Notes: generated by a model from the sequence alone, not told the origin. A DNA stretch of 64,000 bases from Sphingobacterium puteale (GCF_003627955.1 NZ_RBWS01000001.1:62001-126000), one strand, 5' to 3'. Counted from the stretch's first letter, positions 1 through 9,447 are shown. Numbers and translations: made by a program.

Positions 1-324
1 AAATACCAGGGCATCGACGCATTGCCTTCAGCAAAGATCAACACAGAAAGTCCGGCATGGGCTATCGATAGATTGTCCATCCTCGCTTTAAAAATCTATC
101 ATATGGAGCAGGAAACGCTCCGTTCAGATGCCACAGAAACGCATATTTCTGCCTGTCAGGACAAATTGAATATCTTATTGGAGCAACGTAAGGATCTTTC
201 ACAAAGTATCGACGAATTATTGACAGCTATTGAGTCGGGCGAAAAATACATGAAAGTTTATAAACAGATGAAAATGTATAACGACCCCGAGCTGAACCCT
301 GTACTTTATACATCCGGAAAATAA
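1..324 (+). CDS. DUF4254 family protein, C-terminal part
   Basis: The frame is open from the first base of the window, so the N-terminus lies outside it and the first 107 residues seen here are the end of a longer protein. The segment with SPAWAIDRLSIL followed by a helical, Glu/Lys-rich tail matches what I know of the DUF4254 family, whose function is not established. In Bacteroidota these genes commonly sit just before a GT9 heptosyltransferase, as here: only 4 bases separate its stop from the next start. That context suggests a part in LPS core synthesis, which is inference. Confidence 0.75.
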   Translation, partial: KYQGIDALPSAKINTESPAWAIDRLSILALKIYHMEQETLRSDATETHISACQDKLNILLEQRKDLSQSIDELLTAIESGEKYMKVYKQMKMYNDPELNPVLYTSGK

Positions 325-328
325 GGAC

Positions 329-1354
329 ATGCCCCTGCCGCAGCGAATCATAGTAACCCGATTTTCGGCCATGGGCGATGTCGCCATGGTAGCTTCTGTA
401 TTGAAAGAATTTTGTCAGCGGCACCCAGCTGTAGAGATTATCATGGTGAGCCGTCAGTTTTTTGCCCCATTTTTTGACGGCATAAAGAATGTTAAGTTCC
501 ATCCCTTTGAACCAAAGACAGTCCATAAAGGCTTTGGGGGCCTAGTAAGGCTAAAAAAAGAACTGGCACAGTATGGTGCGGATGCTGTAGCAGATCTGCA
601 CTTCAATTTACGCTCGCGTGTGCTCGATGTTTTATTTTCACTTACAGGCCTGAATGTCAAACAACTGGACAAAGGACGCCCTGAAAAGAAGGCGCTGACA
701 CGCAGAGAAGATAAGATTAAGCGACAGCTAAAGTTAACCGTGGAGCGCTATGCGGATGTATTCCGCGCTTTAGGTTTCCACTTTGAACTAAGTCACAAAT
801 TGAATTCTGATCTGCAAGATGTCCCCAAAGCGGCATTTAGTATGTTTGGCAATTTCGAACGAAAAAAAATTGGTATCGCAGCTTTTGCGCAACACCGATA
901 TAAAATTTTTTCACTGGCAAAGATGGGGCAGATCATAGAGCATCTGACACATCATGGATATGATGTATTGCTCTTCGGAGGTGGTCAGGAAGAGTTTCAA
1001 ATCACGCAAAACTGGACCGAAAGTTTTCCGAACACTTACAATACCATTGGAAAATTTACGTTGAGAGAAGAGCTGGATATCATATCAAATCTGGATCTGA
1101 TGATCAGCATGGATTCCTCGGGTTTGCACATGGCTTCTCTGATGGGGGTAAGATGCTTATCGCTGTGGGGAGCAACACATCCATACGCAGGATTTACGGG
1201 TTATGGGCAGCAAGCTGAGGACTGTGTTCAAGTGGAGCACCCCAACCGACCAAGTTCCGTCTATGGCAATAAACCTTGCGATTGTGATGGCACAGAAGCA
1301 ATTGATTTAATTACACCAGAAATGGTGATCGAAAAAATAACAGCGATAAGATGA
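329..1354 (+). CDS. Glycosyltransferase family 9 (heptosyltransferase-like)
   Basis: This 341-aa protein has the GT9 (WaaC/WaaF-type) layout. An N-terminal Rossmann half begins with IIVTRFSAMGDVAM, where the conserved GD of heptosyltransferases is visible. The C-terminal half carries the donor-site block with SMDSSGLHMAS and LWGATHP. GT9 enzymes add heptose or related sugars from nucleotide donors to the LPS inner core at the inner face of the cytoplasmic membrane. The ATG at 329 follows an AAGGA-like stretch. The next gene starts inside its stop codon (ATGA overlap), so the two are probably translationally coupled. The exact sugar cannot be read from sequence. Confidence 0.88.
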   Translation: MPLPQRIIVTRFSAMGDVAMVASVLKEFCQRHPAVEIIMVSRQFFAPFFDGIKNVKFHPFEPKTVHKGFGGLVRLKKELAQYGADAVADLHFNLRSRVLDVLFSLTGLNVKQLDKGRPEKKALTRREDKIKRQLKLTVERYADVFRALGFHFELSHKLNSDLQDVPKAAFSMFGNFERKKIGIAAFAQHRYKIFSLAKMGQIIEHLTHHGYDVLLFGGGQEEFQITQNWTESFPNTYNTIGKFTLREELDIISNLDLMISMDSSGLHMASLMGVRCLSLWGATHPYAGFTGYGQQAEDCVQVEHPNRPSSVYGNKPCDCDGTEAIDLITPEMVIEKITAIR

Positions 1355-2460
1355 GGATAGGATTTGATGCAAAGCGCTTTTTTTTGAACAAAACCGGTCT
1401 GGGCAATTACAGCCGTGATCTCGTTCGTATCCTGGAAAAATATGTCCCGGAAAACGAATACATCAAGTACACTACAAAAACTGGGAATTACGATATTAAA
1501 GATCCAAACCTCGAAAAGACAACCCGCCTGCCAGAAGGATTTATTAATACAAGATGGCCCAATCTGTGGCGACGCAGACGTATTGTTCATGATCTTAAGA
1601 AAGACAACATAGACATCTTTCATGGGTTATCAGGAGAAATTCCTTCAGGTCTTGCCAAAGCAGCTATTAAGTCTATCGTTACAATCCATGATCTAATTTT
1701 CATGCGGCATCCGGAGCTCTATCATCCCATCGATCGCTGGATTTACAAAAAGAAATTCAGACACGCCTGCACAGCTGCCGACCGTATCATTGCCATAAGC
1801 GAGTGTACAAAAAATGACATCATTGATTTATTTCACATACCTGAAAATAAAATTGACGTTGTCTATCAAGGATGCCATGAATCCTTTAAAACGGTCAAAT
1901 CCGAAGAACAGAAAAGGACAATCAAAGAAAAGCTTGGTTTACCACAAGAATTCTTGCTTAATGTGGGGACAATTGAAGCCCGAAAAAATATCTTACCAGT
2001 AGTAAAAGCGATCAAGGACCTCGCTATTCCGTTGGTTGTTGTTGGTAAACCGACACGGTACCACCAAGAAGTCATCGAATATATCGAGCAGAATAAGATG
2101 GAAAACAAGGTATATTTCTTCCAGGGTCTTGAAATGGAAGAATTGGCAATTTTATATGCCGCAGCGACCATATTTATCTATCCATCTATTTATGAAGGCT
2201 TTGGCATTCCCATTATAGAGGCACTCTATTCGGGAACACCGGTTATTACAAGTAAAATGGGCGTATTTCCGGAGGCAGGTGGACCTTCATCCTGTTATGT
2301 AGATCCTATGGACATATCCCAGATACATGATGCGATTAAATCGCTACTTCAAGATACGGGCAAGCGTAAGGAAATGAGCAAAAAAGGTTTAGAGTTTGTA
2401 CAAAAATTCAATGATGACCGTGTCGCACAGCGGATGTCTGCGATTTATTCGGCCCTATAA
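1351..2460 (+). CDS. Glycosyltransferase family 4 (GT1/GT4 group)
   Basis: A 369-aa GT-B enzyme with the 'glycosyl transferases group 1' C-terminal domain. It shows VGTIEARKN near residue 205 at the start of the donor domain, and YEGFGIPIIEAL near 285, with the EX7E-type glutamates that contact the nucleotide sugar. The N-terminal acceptor domain contains the GLGNYSRDL glycine loop. It likely transfers a hexose in core or surface-glycan assembly. It overlaps the upstream GT9 gene by 4 bases, and its last 6 bases overlap the tail of the opposite-strand GT90 gene. Confidence 0.88.
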   Translation: MRIGFDAKRFFLNKTGLGNYSRDLVRILEKYVPENEYIKYTTKTGNYDIKDPNLEKTTRLPEGFINTRWPNLWRRRRIVHDLKKDNIDIFHGLSGEIPSGLAKAAIKSIVTIHDLIFMRHPELYHPIDRWIYKKKFRHACTAADRIIAISECTKNDIIDLFHIPENKIDVVYQGCHESFKTVKSEEQKRTIKEKLGLPQEFLLNVGTIEARKNILPVVKAIKDLAIPLVVVGKPTRYHQEVIEYIEQNKMENKVYFFQGLEMEELAILYAAATIFIYPSIYEGFGIPIIEALYSGTPVITSKMGVFPEAGGPSSCYVDPMDISQIHDAIKSLLQDTGKRKEMSKKGLEFVQKFNDDRVAQRMSAIYSAL

Positions 2461-3417
2461 ATGTAAAGGGTCCTGACCCGTCGAAATAAAATATTTTTTC
2501 AATACCCGGAGTGAGATGGCATCTTCCTCGTGTTGATCCATAAAAAGCCTCACATACTCATGCGCATTTTTTACGATTGCTTCGGCTTTATCCACATGCT
2601 CAATAAAATAAAAAAGCTTGGCCTCTAAATCTGAATAGTCTTCTTTAATACAAATAAAGTGATGATCAGGTATCAGTGTACCTTCCATAAACCAAGTTTC
2701 ATATTTCGGCATTGGCATTACAGCGATGGAATTAGAGGACATAATCCATTTCAAATTTGTCGCTACATCGTTCCCTTCCAAAGCCAATATAAATTTATAG
2801 GAAAGATGCTCTGTGATGGAAAGATAATCGGGGTCCGAAGTTTTAAATGCCTTTTTTAGATCACATAATGGATGGTCATGATATTTTTCAAAAAATATGT
2901 GGCGATGTTTTTGAGCGAACATGCTTCTCCCCACCAGGATGTCTTTCTTTTCGCAAAGTGGGATATGATCTTCAATAAAATTAAAATGTCGGCTCTTATC
3001 TAGATTTAGCAGCACGGCATTCGCATTATCTCCAACAATAGGTCTACTTTTTACAAGGGCCGGATTTGATGGAATATTGATGATGTCGCCCGGCAAAATC
3101 TGAAATTTCAGTTCTTGGTTAAAATAATTCAGATACTGTTTACTATCAAAATAGTAAACTCTGATTCTTTTCGGAATGCGGTAATCCTTAATGCGTATGG
3201 CATCGTTTGACAACGTTCGCCCTGGTGTCAATTTATTATAATAGTTGACGCGAAAGTCCAACCATTCGGATCGATTTCCCCAATCCGTTGTCAATATTTT
3301 CCGCGCCTTTCTCCTAAGAAAAGTCTTTGGTATTACCCCTCTGCACAACACTTCCAGATAATAGAAGAATTTTACATTTTTATTCTTAAAAAAAAGCTTC
3401 TTATAATTTAAATTCAT
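2455..3417 (-). CDS. Glycosyltransferase family 90 (LPS-modifying, CAP10-like)
   Basis: This 320-aa protein resembles the GT90/CAP10 family, known as LPS-modifying or xylosyl-type transferases. Evidence is the conserved late block with the LALEGNDVATNLKW core, followed by SNSIAVMPMPKYETWF, and the central RPIVGDN motif. The N-terminal 30 residues are basic with a short hydrophobic stretch, suiting a peripheral membrane protein. It is the second gene of a minus-strand pair with the GT32 gene (34-base gap), which suggests co-transcription. Family is well supported; donor and acceptor are unknown. Confidence 0.8.
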   Translation of the reverse strand: MNLNYKKLFFKNKNVKFFYYLEVLCRGVIPKTFLRRKARKILTTDWGNRSEWLDFRVNYYNKLTPGRTLSNDAIRIKDYRIPKRIRVYYFDSKQYLNYFNQELKFQILPGDIINIPSNPALVKSRPIVGDNANAVLLNLDKSRHFNFIEDHIPLCEKKDILVGRSMFAQKHRHIFFEKYHDHPLCDLKKAFKTSDPDYLSITEHLSYKFILALEGNDVATNLKWIMSSNSIAVMPMPKYETWFMEGTLIPDHHFICIKEDYSDLEAKLFYFIEHVDKAEAIVKNAHEYVRLFMDQHEEDAISLRVLKKYFISTGQDPLHL

Positions 3418-3451
3418 GGCATAAATAAGAATATATCGAGCAAAGTCTCCA

Positions 3452-4117
3452 CTATTTGTCTTTGGGTTTGATAACAGGGGTCTTCAGTTGCATTTTCTTC
3501 CAATGCAATGACCGATCCCCATAAATTAAAATCTTGCTTAATTTATATTTGAATTTCAACAATCCCCGATAATCATCTATTATTCGACGAAATGACACCT
3601 TGGGGTCTTCTTCCAATACCATATTAATTGCTTCAGTATAAACTGTGGGTCCCGTCATCTGATGCACATCATGGAGATACCGGTCCTCCTCGATATTTCT
3701 AACGATCAATTCAATGGTTTTTTTTAAAAAGGGATGGCCTTTATCATAGATCAAGGCCCATTGTGCGTAGAGACTTCTGTTGTTCTCATGTGCTATTATC
3801 GCCCTATCATCCGGTTTAATAACATCATCCAAGCGACCGATAATATCACTGTCCAGATCCAAATAAATCCCCCCGTGAACGTATAAAACGGCATATCTAA
3901 AAAAATCTGCTTTGGCGGCACCAATTTGCAAACGGGCGAAGGCGTCATAAGTACGCTGATCAAAATGTTCTCTAATAAGATGATCAATTTGCGTATCGTC
4001 AAAGAACTCTCGCCGATAGCCCTTATTCCGTTTCAGGAACCGCCAAATATAAAATTTGGTTAATAAAGGGATCTTATTTGTTTTAAAAGTTTGATATATA
4101 ACCTTTGGAATCGCCAC
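3452..4117 (-). CDS. Glycosyltransferase family 32 (DXD sugar transferase)
   Basis: A 221-aa protein with the GT32 'sugar-binding region containing DXD motif'. AKADFFRYAVLYVHGG leads into the metal/nucleotide-sugar site IYLDLDSD, with acidic residues D87, D89 and D91. The N-terminus IPKVIYQTF is the usual family opening (IPKxIHQxW). GT32 enzymes act as mannosyl- or galactosyl-type transferases on surface glycans. It is probably first in a minus-strand pair with the GT90 gene, reading away from the AT-rich gap upstream. Confidence 0.85.
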   Translation of the reverse strand: MAIPKVIYQTFKTNKIPLLTKFYIWRFLKRNKGYRREFFDDTQIDHLIREHFDQRTYDAFARLQIGAAKADFFRYAVLYVHGGIYLDLDSDIIGRLDDVIKPDDRAIIAHENNRSLYAQWALIYDKGHPFLKKTIELIVRNIEEDRYLHDVHQMTGPTVYTEAINMVLEEDPKVSFRRIIDDYRGLLKFKYKLSKILIYGDRSLHWKKMQLKTPVIKPKDK

Positions 4118-4467
4118 CTGAATTAAAAAGTTAAAATAATGGAAATAAATAGCAACGGAACGACAAAAAGCATCTTGAAATCGTCCAACTGCAAAAATAA
4201 AGATATATCCTTAAAAACACTCTTTTTTCATATATTTAGTAAGCTAAAATTCTGTTTTATTTAATAAAAATTGTAAGATATACAACAAACTATTTTTTAT
4301 ATCTTATTACAGAAAATATGTAATATATTTGTCACAAAATATAAAAACCTTAAAAAGTAGATGTCTTAGTTCAGAAAATCTAATGTCATTTTTTTAAAAT
4401 ATTGTAACGATATAATGATCTACTACGTTATAATATATATGGTCCAATTTTCAATTATATCATAACA
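4118..4467. other. AT-rich divergent intergenic region
   Basis: About 350 bases with no convincing gene on either strand. It separates the minus-strand GT32 gene from the plus-strand GT2 gene, so promoters for both should lie here. One exact match to the Bacteroidota -7 element (TATATTTG, 4324-4331) points toward the GT2 gene. Composition is strongly AT-rich. Confidence 0.6.
4324..4331 (+). promoter_or_regulatory. Putative -7 promoter element (TAnnTTTG)
   Basis: TATATTTG matches the Bacteroidota consensus TAnnTTTG exactly and lies in the divergent AT-rich gap upstream of the WaaE-like gene. No clear -33 TTTG at the usual distance is seen, and in AT-rich sequence a chance match is possible. 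Confidence 0.35.
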
Positions 4468-5223
4468 TTGAGTCAAAAAATAAGCGCTTTAATTATTACA
4501 TACAACGAGGAAGACAATATAGACGAGGTTCTTCAGAGTATGGAGTTTGCAGATGAGATTATTCTTCTGGATTCATTCAGCACAGATCAGACATTGGAAC
4601 GAGCTCGATTGCACCCAAAAGTAAAGATTTATCAAAATAAATTTGAGGACTTCACCAAGCAGCGGAATTTAGCACTGACTTATGCGAATAATGACTGGAT
4701 TTTATTTTTGGACGCTGATGAACGTTTATCTGCGGCCAGTCAAACTGAAATATTGTCAACGGTAAATGATCCGCAAGCAAAGGATGCGTATTACATGTAT
4801 CGTCTCTTTTTCTTTTGTGGTGAACGGATAAACTTTTCAGGAACACAAAACGACAAAAATTTCCGTCTGTTCAAAAAGAGTAAGGCGACCTATGACACTA
4901 AAAAGAAGGTCCACGAGACATTAATTGTCAATGGGACGATCGGTAGTTTAAAAAATAAAATATGGCATTATTCTTTTGCTGATTATGCGTCTTATAAAGA
5001 AAAAATGGTTCATTATGGAGAGCTTAAAGGCAAGGAGCTCTATGCTAAGAACAAGCGATATTCGCTATTGAGTCACCTGGCCAAAGTATCTTTTAAATTT
5101 TTTAAGGCATACTTTTTGAAATTAGGAATTCTTGATGGGCGACGAGGATATCAACTTTGCTACTTACAGAGTCTCAGCGTACATGAAACATTTATGTCGT
5201 TGAAAAGAGAAGAAAAAAAATGA
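4468..5223 (+). CDS. GT2 glycosyltransferase, WaaE/KdtX-like
   Basis: A 251-aa GT-A enzyme of the LPS-core WaaE/KdtX type. It has the N-terminal strand ISALIITYNEEDNI, the LLDSFSTDQT turn, and the DXD site FLDADERL (D82, D84), then a TKQRN motif. Family members add a beta-linked glucose to the LPS inner core. The start is a TTG; the first in-frame ATG (4541) would remove the first beta strand of the nucleotide-binding fold, so TTG is preferred. The same bases also form a near -7 element, which leaves a little doubt. The stop overlaps the next gene's ATG by 4 bases. Confidence 0.82.
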   Translation: MSQKISALIITYNEEDNIDEVLQSMEFADEIILLDSFSTDQTLERARLHPKVKIYQNKFEDFTKQRNLALTYANNDWILFLDADERLSAASQTEILSTVNDPQAKDAYYMYRLFFFCGERINFSGTQNDKNFRLFKKSKATYDTKKKVHETLIVNGTIGSLKNKIWHYSFADYASYKEKMVHYGELKGKELYAKNKRYSLLSHLAKVSFKFFKAYFLKLGILDGRRGYQLCYLQSLSVHETFMSLKREEKK

Positions 5224-6248
5224 AGATTTGTATTATAAGCTTTGATTACTGGAATTACGACCACCATATTGTAAAGAAGTTACAAGAAAAGGGTATTGAT
5301 GCCTCTCATATTAATATGGGATCTTATCGGTACAAAAGTTTCGGTGAACGGGCTTTCAATGCGATCAGCAAAATTTTTCTCAACAGAAACATTAAGCATG
5401 TCAAACGTCAGCAGTATGTACTTGAAACATTGGCAAAATTAGGGCCGCAGGATAAAATACTTGTATTGAATCCCCACACGCTGGATTACAAAACGATTAA
5501 GAAAATCAAATCATACACCCCGCACTTAATTTCCTACCTATATGACAATCTAGAACGTTTTCCTGTAGAAGACAAATTGGATCTGTTTGATAAGATATAT
5601 TCTTTTGAAGACAAAGACGTAAAAAAATATGGCTTTGAGAAAATTACAAATTATAACTATCTTTCTGATCAACCCCTTCAATGCGATACGATTGAAAACG
5701 ACTTATTTTATATAACATCCTACGACAAACGACGTATTAAATTGCTTCGTAAATTAGCATCTCGCCTCGCTACAATGAAAATAAAAAGCAAAATTATCGT
5801 CGTGGGGAAACAGGTGTGGAAAGAAAAATTACGTAATTTTATACTCAAACCCTCTGGTTATAAATTGATTGAATTTAAAGATAAGCCGTTGGATGGAAAA
5901 ATTGTTCTGGAGGAATATAAAAAGTCTAAAGTTATCATTGACTTAATGCGCGATGGACAAGAAGGCTTAAGCTTCCGCATTTTTGAAGCAATGGCTTTTG
6001 AGAAAAAGATTATTACAGATAATGTTTCCATACAAACATATGATTTTTATAATTCACAGAATTTTTTAATCATCAACTACGATCTTTCCAATATCGAAGA
6101 TCATTTCTTCAATATTTCATATCAAAAGATACCCAAAAGTCTATATCAAAAATACTCACTTAATCATTGGGTGAATCATGTTTTTGGAATTTCTTCAACA
6201 CATGATTATCCAAAAATTGTATGTCCTCCGTTGAATATCTCCAATTAA
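5220..6248 (+). CDS. CgeB-like putative glycosyltransferase, paralog 1
   Basis: A 342-aa protein with a GT-B look and a conserved C-terminal block: GLSFRIFEAMAFEKKIIT, then TYDFYNSQNF. It resembles the C-terminal region of CgeB-like proteins and group-1 glycosyltransferases. Two neighbours (6258-7256 and 7399-8427) share the block and the overall plan, including an internal YLYDNLERFP motif that reads Y-W-D-G-x-x-R-Y-P in the others. It overlaps the GT2 gene by 4 bases, so it is likely in its operon. The transferred sugar is unknown, and the enzymatic role is inferred. Confidence 0.6.
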   Translation: MKICIISFDYWNYDHHIVKKLQEKGIDASHINMGSYRYKSFGERAFNAISKIFLNRNIKHVKRQQYVLETLAKLGPQDKILVLNPHTLDYKTIKKIKSYTPHLISYLYDNLERFPVEDKLDLFDKIYSFEDKDVKKYGFEKITNYNYLSDQPLQCDTIENDLFYITSYDKRRIKLLRKLASRLATMKIKSKIIVVGKQVWKEKLRNFILKPSGYKLIEFKDKPLDGKIVLEEYKKSKVIIDLMRDGQEGLSFRIFEAMAFEKKIITDNVSIQTYDFYNSQNFLIINYDLSNIEDHFFNISYQKIPKSLYQKYSLNHWVNHVFGISSTHDYPKIVCPPLNISN

Positions 6249-6257
6249 TATGCTAGA

Positions 6258-7256
6258 TCAATTTTCTAAAATTCGATAAATCCAGTTGTCAAAATTATAC
6301 TTGCTCAATATCTCGGGATTAATAGGGCTATAAGGTACGTTGAGAAATTCATTTAAAGTACGCTCTTCATTATTCAGGACATAAATATTATGTGGATGAT
6401 AGAAGTCATAGTTCATTACCTCCCTATTATTGGTAATTAATTTTCTACCATAACCAATTGCTTCAAAAACTCGAAAAGACAAGCCACTATGAACATCCAC
6501 TAAAAAATCAACGAATATCTCACTTTTCAGAGCCAAATTGATATTTTCCTGATATGTCATCGGTTTATTAATAAAAGTAATACCATCTAAAATATACTCT
6601 CCGCTCAAATTTCTATCCCCTGAATACAAGTAGAAATTAGGGATACCTTTATTTTGAACAATAAATTGGATTGCCCCTTTGATTTGTGGCCATCTAATTT
6701 TCATAAAGGTTCCTAGAAAAAAGAAAGAAGATGATTTGGGTTTTATGTCACTTCTATTCAAATGCCCAAAATAAAAATTAGTCGTTGAGACGAACCTTTT
6801 ATCTTCTTGACTAGCATCTTTACTATCAAATACATAAAAGCGATCGAACAAATCTACCAATCTCTTTATCGCTGGGTATCTTTCAACACCATCCCATTGA
6901 TAAGCGATCATTTTATTTGCCTTCAATTTGATTTGCTCAATAATCTCTTGAGGATAAATGTCAGCTCGGATCAGCATACAATAATCTGCTTTATTTTCTA
7001 TTGATTGCAAACGTCTTACAACCTCAGAGCCTAATGCTTTAAACTTTAATCTGTTCTTGTATCCTTTATCCTTCAAAATCGTTTTGTGATATAAATTCGA
7101 AAGCCTATCCCAGATATTTCGATATTTAAAATAATCATCATCGTAGCTAATATCAATCACGTCAAATCCAAGCTCTTCTAGCCGATTTATCAGAACTTTA
7201 TAAATACTAAACGTTCTTGGCATTCCAAGAATAATACTTTTTTTTCGATCACTCAT
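6258..7256 (-). CDS. CgeB-like putative glycosyltransferase, paralog 2
   Basis: A 332-aa protein with HSGLSFRVFEAIGYGRKLIT and NYDFYHPHNIYVL near its C-terminus, and a YQWDGVERYP motif mid-protein. It is closer to paralog 3 than to paralog 1: both share a NLxHKTxLxDKxYK segment near residue 55-65. It faces paralog 1 tail to tail (9-base gap) and paralog 3 head to head (142-base gap to the preferred start). Probably a glycan transferase; no experimental family function is known to me. Confidence 0.58.
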   Translation of the reverse strand: MSDRKKSIILGMPRTFSIYKVLINRLEELGFDVIDISYDDDYFKYRNIWDRLSNLYHKTILKDKGYKNRLKFKALGSEVVRRLQSIENKADYCMLIRADIYPQEIIEQIKLKANKMIAYQWDGVERYPAIKRLVDLFDRFYVFDSKDASQEDKRFVSTTNFYFGHLNRSDIKPKSSSFFFLGTFMKIRWPQIKGAIQFIVQNKGIPNFYLYSGDRNLSGEYILDGITFINKPMTYQENINLALKSEIFVDFLVDVHSGLSFRVFEAIGYGRKLITNNREVMNYDFYHPHNIYVLNNEERTLNEFLNVPYSPINPEILSKYNFDNWIYRILEN

Positions 7257-7321
7257 CGCATTCTTTTAACTTGATTGGGTTCAAAAATACCCTTTGAATT
7301 AGTTATAATAAAATAAATTCA

Positions 7322-7329
7322 TAGATTTG
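7322..7329 (+). promoter_or_regulatory. Putative -7 promoter element (TAGATTTG)
   Basis: This exact TAnnTTTG match lies between the divergent paralogs 2 and 3 and points toward paralog 3. Its last three bases are a TTG that could be misread as a start codon 72 bases upstream of the preferred ATG at 7399. Confidence 0.4.
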
Positions 7330-7398
7330 TCTGATATAGATAGTGCTTGTCGGTATCACTGTCGCATTTATCTATATTTATTGTTATCAAAAAAAGAA

Positions 7399-8427
7399 AT
7401 GCAAGAGCGAGTAAAAATAGTCTTCGGTGCTCCCGAAGATTTTGGTTTTTCAGATGCAATCAAAAATGAGCTTACCATCCAAGGATATCATGTGATAGAT
7501 CTTTCGAGAATAAATAACAATTTTAAATACCCAAATATTTCAACTAGGATCAATAATCTATTTCATAAAACTTTTTTAAACGATAAAAAATACAAATCAA
7601 AAGTGCGATCAAAGGTAATAACTGCAAATTTAATCGAAGAACTCGAAAAACATCAAAATATTAATTATGCATTATTCATTCGTCCAGATTTGTTTCCTTT
7701 GGATTTCTTTAAAAGCGTCAAAAGCAAATTCAGCAAAATAGTTGGTTACCACTGGGATGGCATGAATCGCTATCCCGACGTAATGGATTATATACCTTAT
7801 TTCAACGACTTTTTTGTATTCGATCCACTAGATCTTAAATCCAATATAAATATTGTTGGCTGCACTAATTTCTATCTTTCTCGTATTGTTTCACGTTTGA
7901 ATTCAGTAGGCAATACTGGAGCTTTTAGTATTAATTCGTACCAAAAAGATAAGATTAAGCCTTTGACTGAGATCAAAAGAACATTAGAGTCCATATCAAT
8001 TCCACTCAATTTTATTATTTATTCAAAGAATAAAAGGGAAATAAAAGAAGCTAATGAATTAGGCTTCGAAACAAGCTCTTTCATGACGACCTATCAAGAA
8101 AATTTAAACCATGTTTTGAGCTCTTCCTTATTAATAGATGTTCAAATACAAAGTCAATCTGGTCTATCATTTAGAATTTTTGAATCTATCGGTTATGATA
8201 AAAAACTAATTACGACCAATAAAGATGTTGCAAATTATGAATTCTATGACCCCAATAATATCCTAATATGGAACAATCAATCTGCTCAAGAATGTTTAGC
8301 CTTTTATCGTAGTCCTTATCGACCACTACCAAAAGAAGTTAAAGAAAAATACGCATTAGACAACTGGATAAAGTTCGTTTTAAAACTAGGCAACTTTTAC
8401 CCAATTACACTACCAAAAACCGTGTAA
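7399..8427 (+). CDS. CgeB-like putative glycosyltransferase, paralog 3
   Basis: From the ATG at 7399 this is a 342-aa protein starting MQERVKIVFGAPEDFG. That start is preferred over an in-frame TTG at 7327, because the TTG is part of a -7 promoter match, the extra 24 residues look non-conserved, and paralogs 1 and 2 begin at the equivalent strand. It has YHWDGMNRYP and the C-terminal QSGLSFRIFESIGYDKKLIT and NYEFYDPNN blocks. It is AT-rich like its neighbours. The predicted job is sugar transfer during surface-glycan assembly. Confidence 0.58.
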   Translation: MQERVKIVFGAPEDFGFSDAIKNELTIQGYHVIDLSRINNNFKYPNISTRINNLFHKTFLNDKKYKSKVRSKVITANLIEELEKHQNINYALFIRPDLFPLDFFKSVKSKFSKIVGYHWDGMNRYPDVMDYIPYFNDFFVFDPLDLKSNINIVGCTNFYLSRIVSRLNSVGNTGAFSINSYQKDKIKPLTEIKRTLESISIPLNFIIYSKNKREIKEANELGFETSSFMTTYQENLNHVLSSSLLIDVQIQSQSGLSFRIFESIGYDKKLITTNKDVANYEFYDPNNILIWNNQSAQECLAFYRSPYRPLPKEVKEKYALDNWIKFVLKLGNFYPITLPKTV

Positions 8428-8480
8428 CACAAGAGTCTACTCCTCAGTTATCAATAAAACATAACATCAAAGCATTCCCC

Positions 8481-9302
8481 TTACTTCTTTCGTCCTTTAA
8501 AATAATAAAACAGCTTTCTATACCAGACATTATAGTACTTCTTCCTTATTCTATCTTCAGAATGTACTCTATCAAACAGCCTCTCTATTCCATAATTATT
8601 CTTCTTGTATAAAGAATAATGCTTATTATAAATATACAACCAAGACTCATCTGAAATATTTCGTTTCCGATTTTCATCCGTCATTGAATCTTTCGTATGT
8701 CGTTTCCGATAATAAAACAAGGGCTTGTTAATTTTATAGACGTTATCAAAATGTGCCGTCATTCGGATCCACATCTCCCAGTCTTCAGCAAATTTTAGAT
8801 TTGTATCATATAGGCCAATGGCTTTAAGATTCTCACTTTTCATCATAGCAGTTGCCGTAAAACAATTTGTCCATAATATAGACTCCTTAGAATAATCCCA
8901 AGATTCCATAAGGCCCGTCTCCCGCTCAAAGAGTTGAGTTTGGGTGTATACGATATCCAACTGGCTATTATTGTGATACTGTTCTACACAAGAGCTGACA
9001 TAGCTCGCGTCTAATAAATCATCGGCATCAAGAAAAACAAGGTATTCACCAGTTACATATTGAAATCCGTAATTTCTTGTTGCAGGCAACCCCTCATTAT
9101 TTTTTGAAAGCACCTTCATATTGCCATAAGCTTTAGCAAATTCCTTAATAACATTGAACGTATTATCAGAGGAGCCGTCATCTACAACAATCACTTCTAT
9201 ATTTTTATATGTTTGATTGACGACGGATTCTAAAGTCTCTATTACTGTTTTTTCTGCGTTATATGCAGGTATAACGATACTCACTAAATCTTTTTGAAAC
9301 AT
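8481..9302 (-). CDS. Glycosyltransferase family 2
   Basis: A 273-aa GT-A enzyme with a standard GT2 N-terminus: VSIVIPAYNAEKTV, VVDDGSSDNT (residues 40-48), and the metal-binding FLDADD (D92, D94). ATRNYGF and the WEMWIRM block (donor-domain end) also fit. The C-terminal 60 residues are basic, as expected for a peripheral membrane enzyme using a lipid-linked acceptor. It is a single minus-strand gene between plus-strand neighbours. Sugar specificity is not visible. Confidence 0.88.
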   Translation of the reverse strand: MFQKDLVSIVIPAYNAEKTVIETLESVVNQTYKNIEVIVVDDGSSDNTFNVIKEFAKAYGNMKVLSKNNEGLPATRNYGFQYVTGEYLVFLDADDLLDASYVSSCVEQYHNNSQLDIVYTQTQLFERETGLMESWDYSKESILWTNCFTATAMMKSENLKAIGLYDTNLKFAEDWEMWIRMTAHFDNVYKINKPLFYYRKRHTKDSMTDENRKRNISDESWLYIYNKHYSLYKKNNYGIERLFDRVHSEDRIRKKYYNVWYRKLFYYFKGRKK

Positions 9303-9328
9303 TGGGATTATTAAGTTATTACCGATCG

Positions 9329-9336
9329 CAAAGTTA
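9329..9336 (-). promoter_or_regulatory. Putative -7 promoter element (TAACTTTG on minus strand)
   Basis: An exact TAnnTTTG match on the minus strand, 26 bases before the ATG of the GT2 gene ending at 8481. It would give a leader of about 20 bases. Confidence 0.42.
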
Positions 9337-9447
9337 ATATTTTTTTACGCCAATTACTTCACAATGTACCCAATTTTGAATCACCTTATCTGCCTATTTA
9401 TCTTTTTTTTTTGTAATTTGCCCCGCAAACAGGCTCTATTATACTTT

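Noticed and set aside
9364..9447. The longer start of the GT4 gene at 9364
   Set aside because: The extra 28 residues are low-complexity and hydrophobic, unlike a GT4 N-terminus, and the ATG at 9448 is followed by normal sequence.
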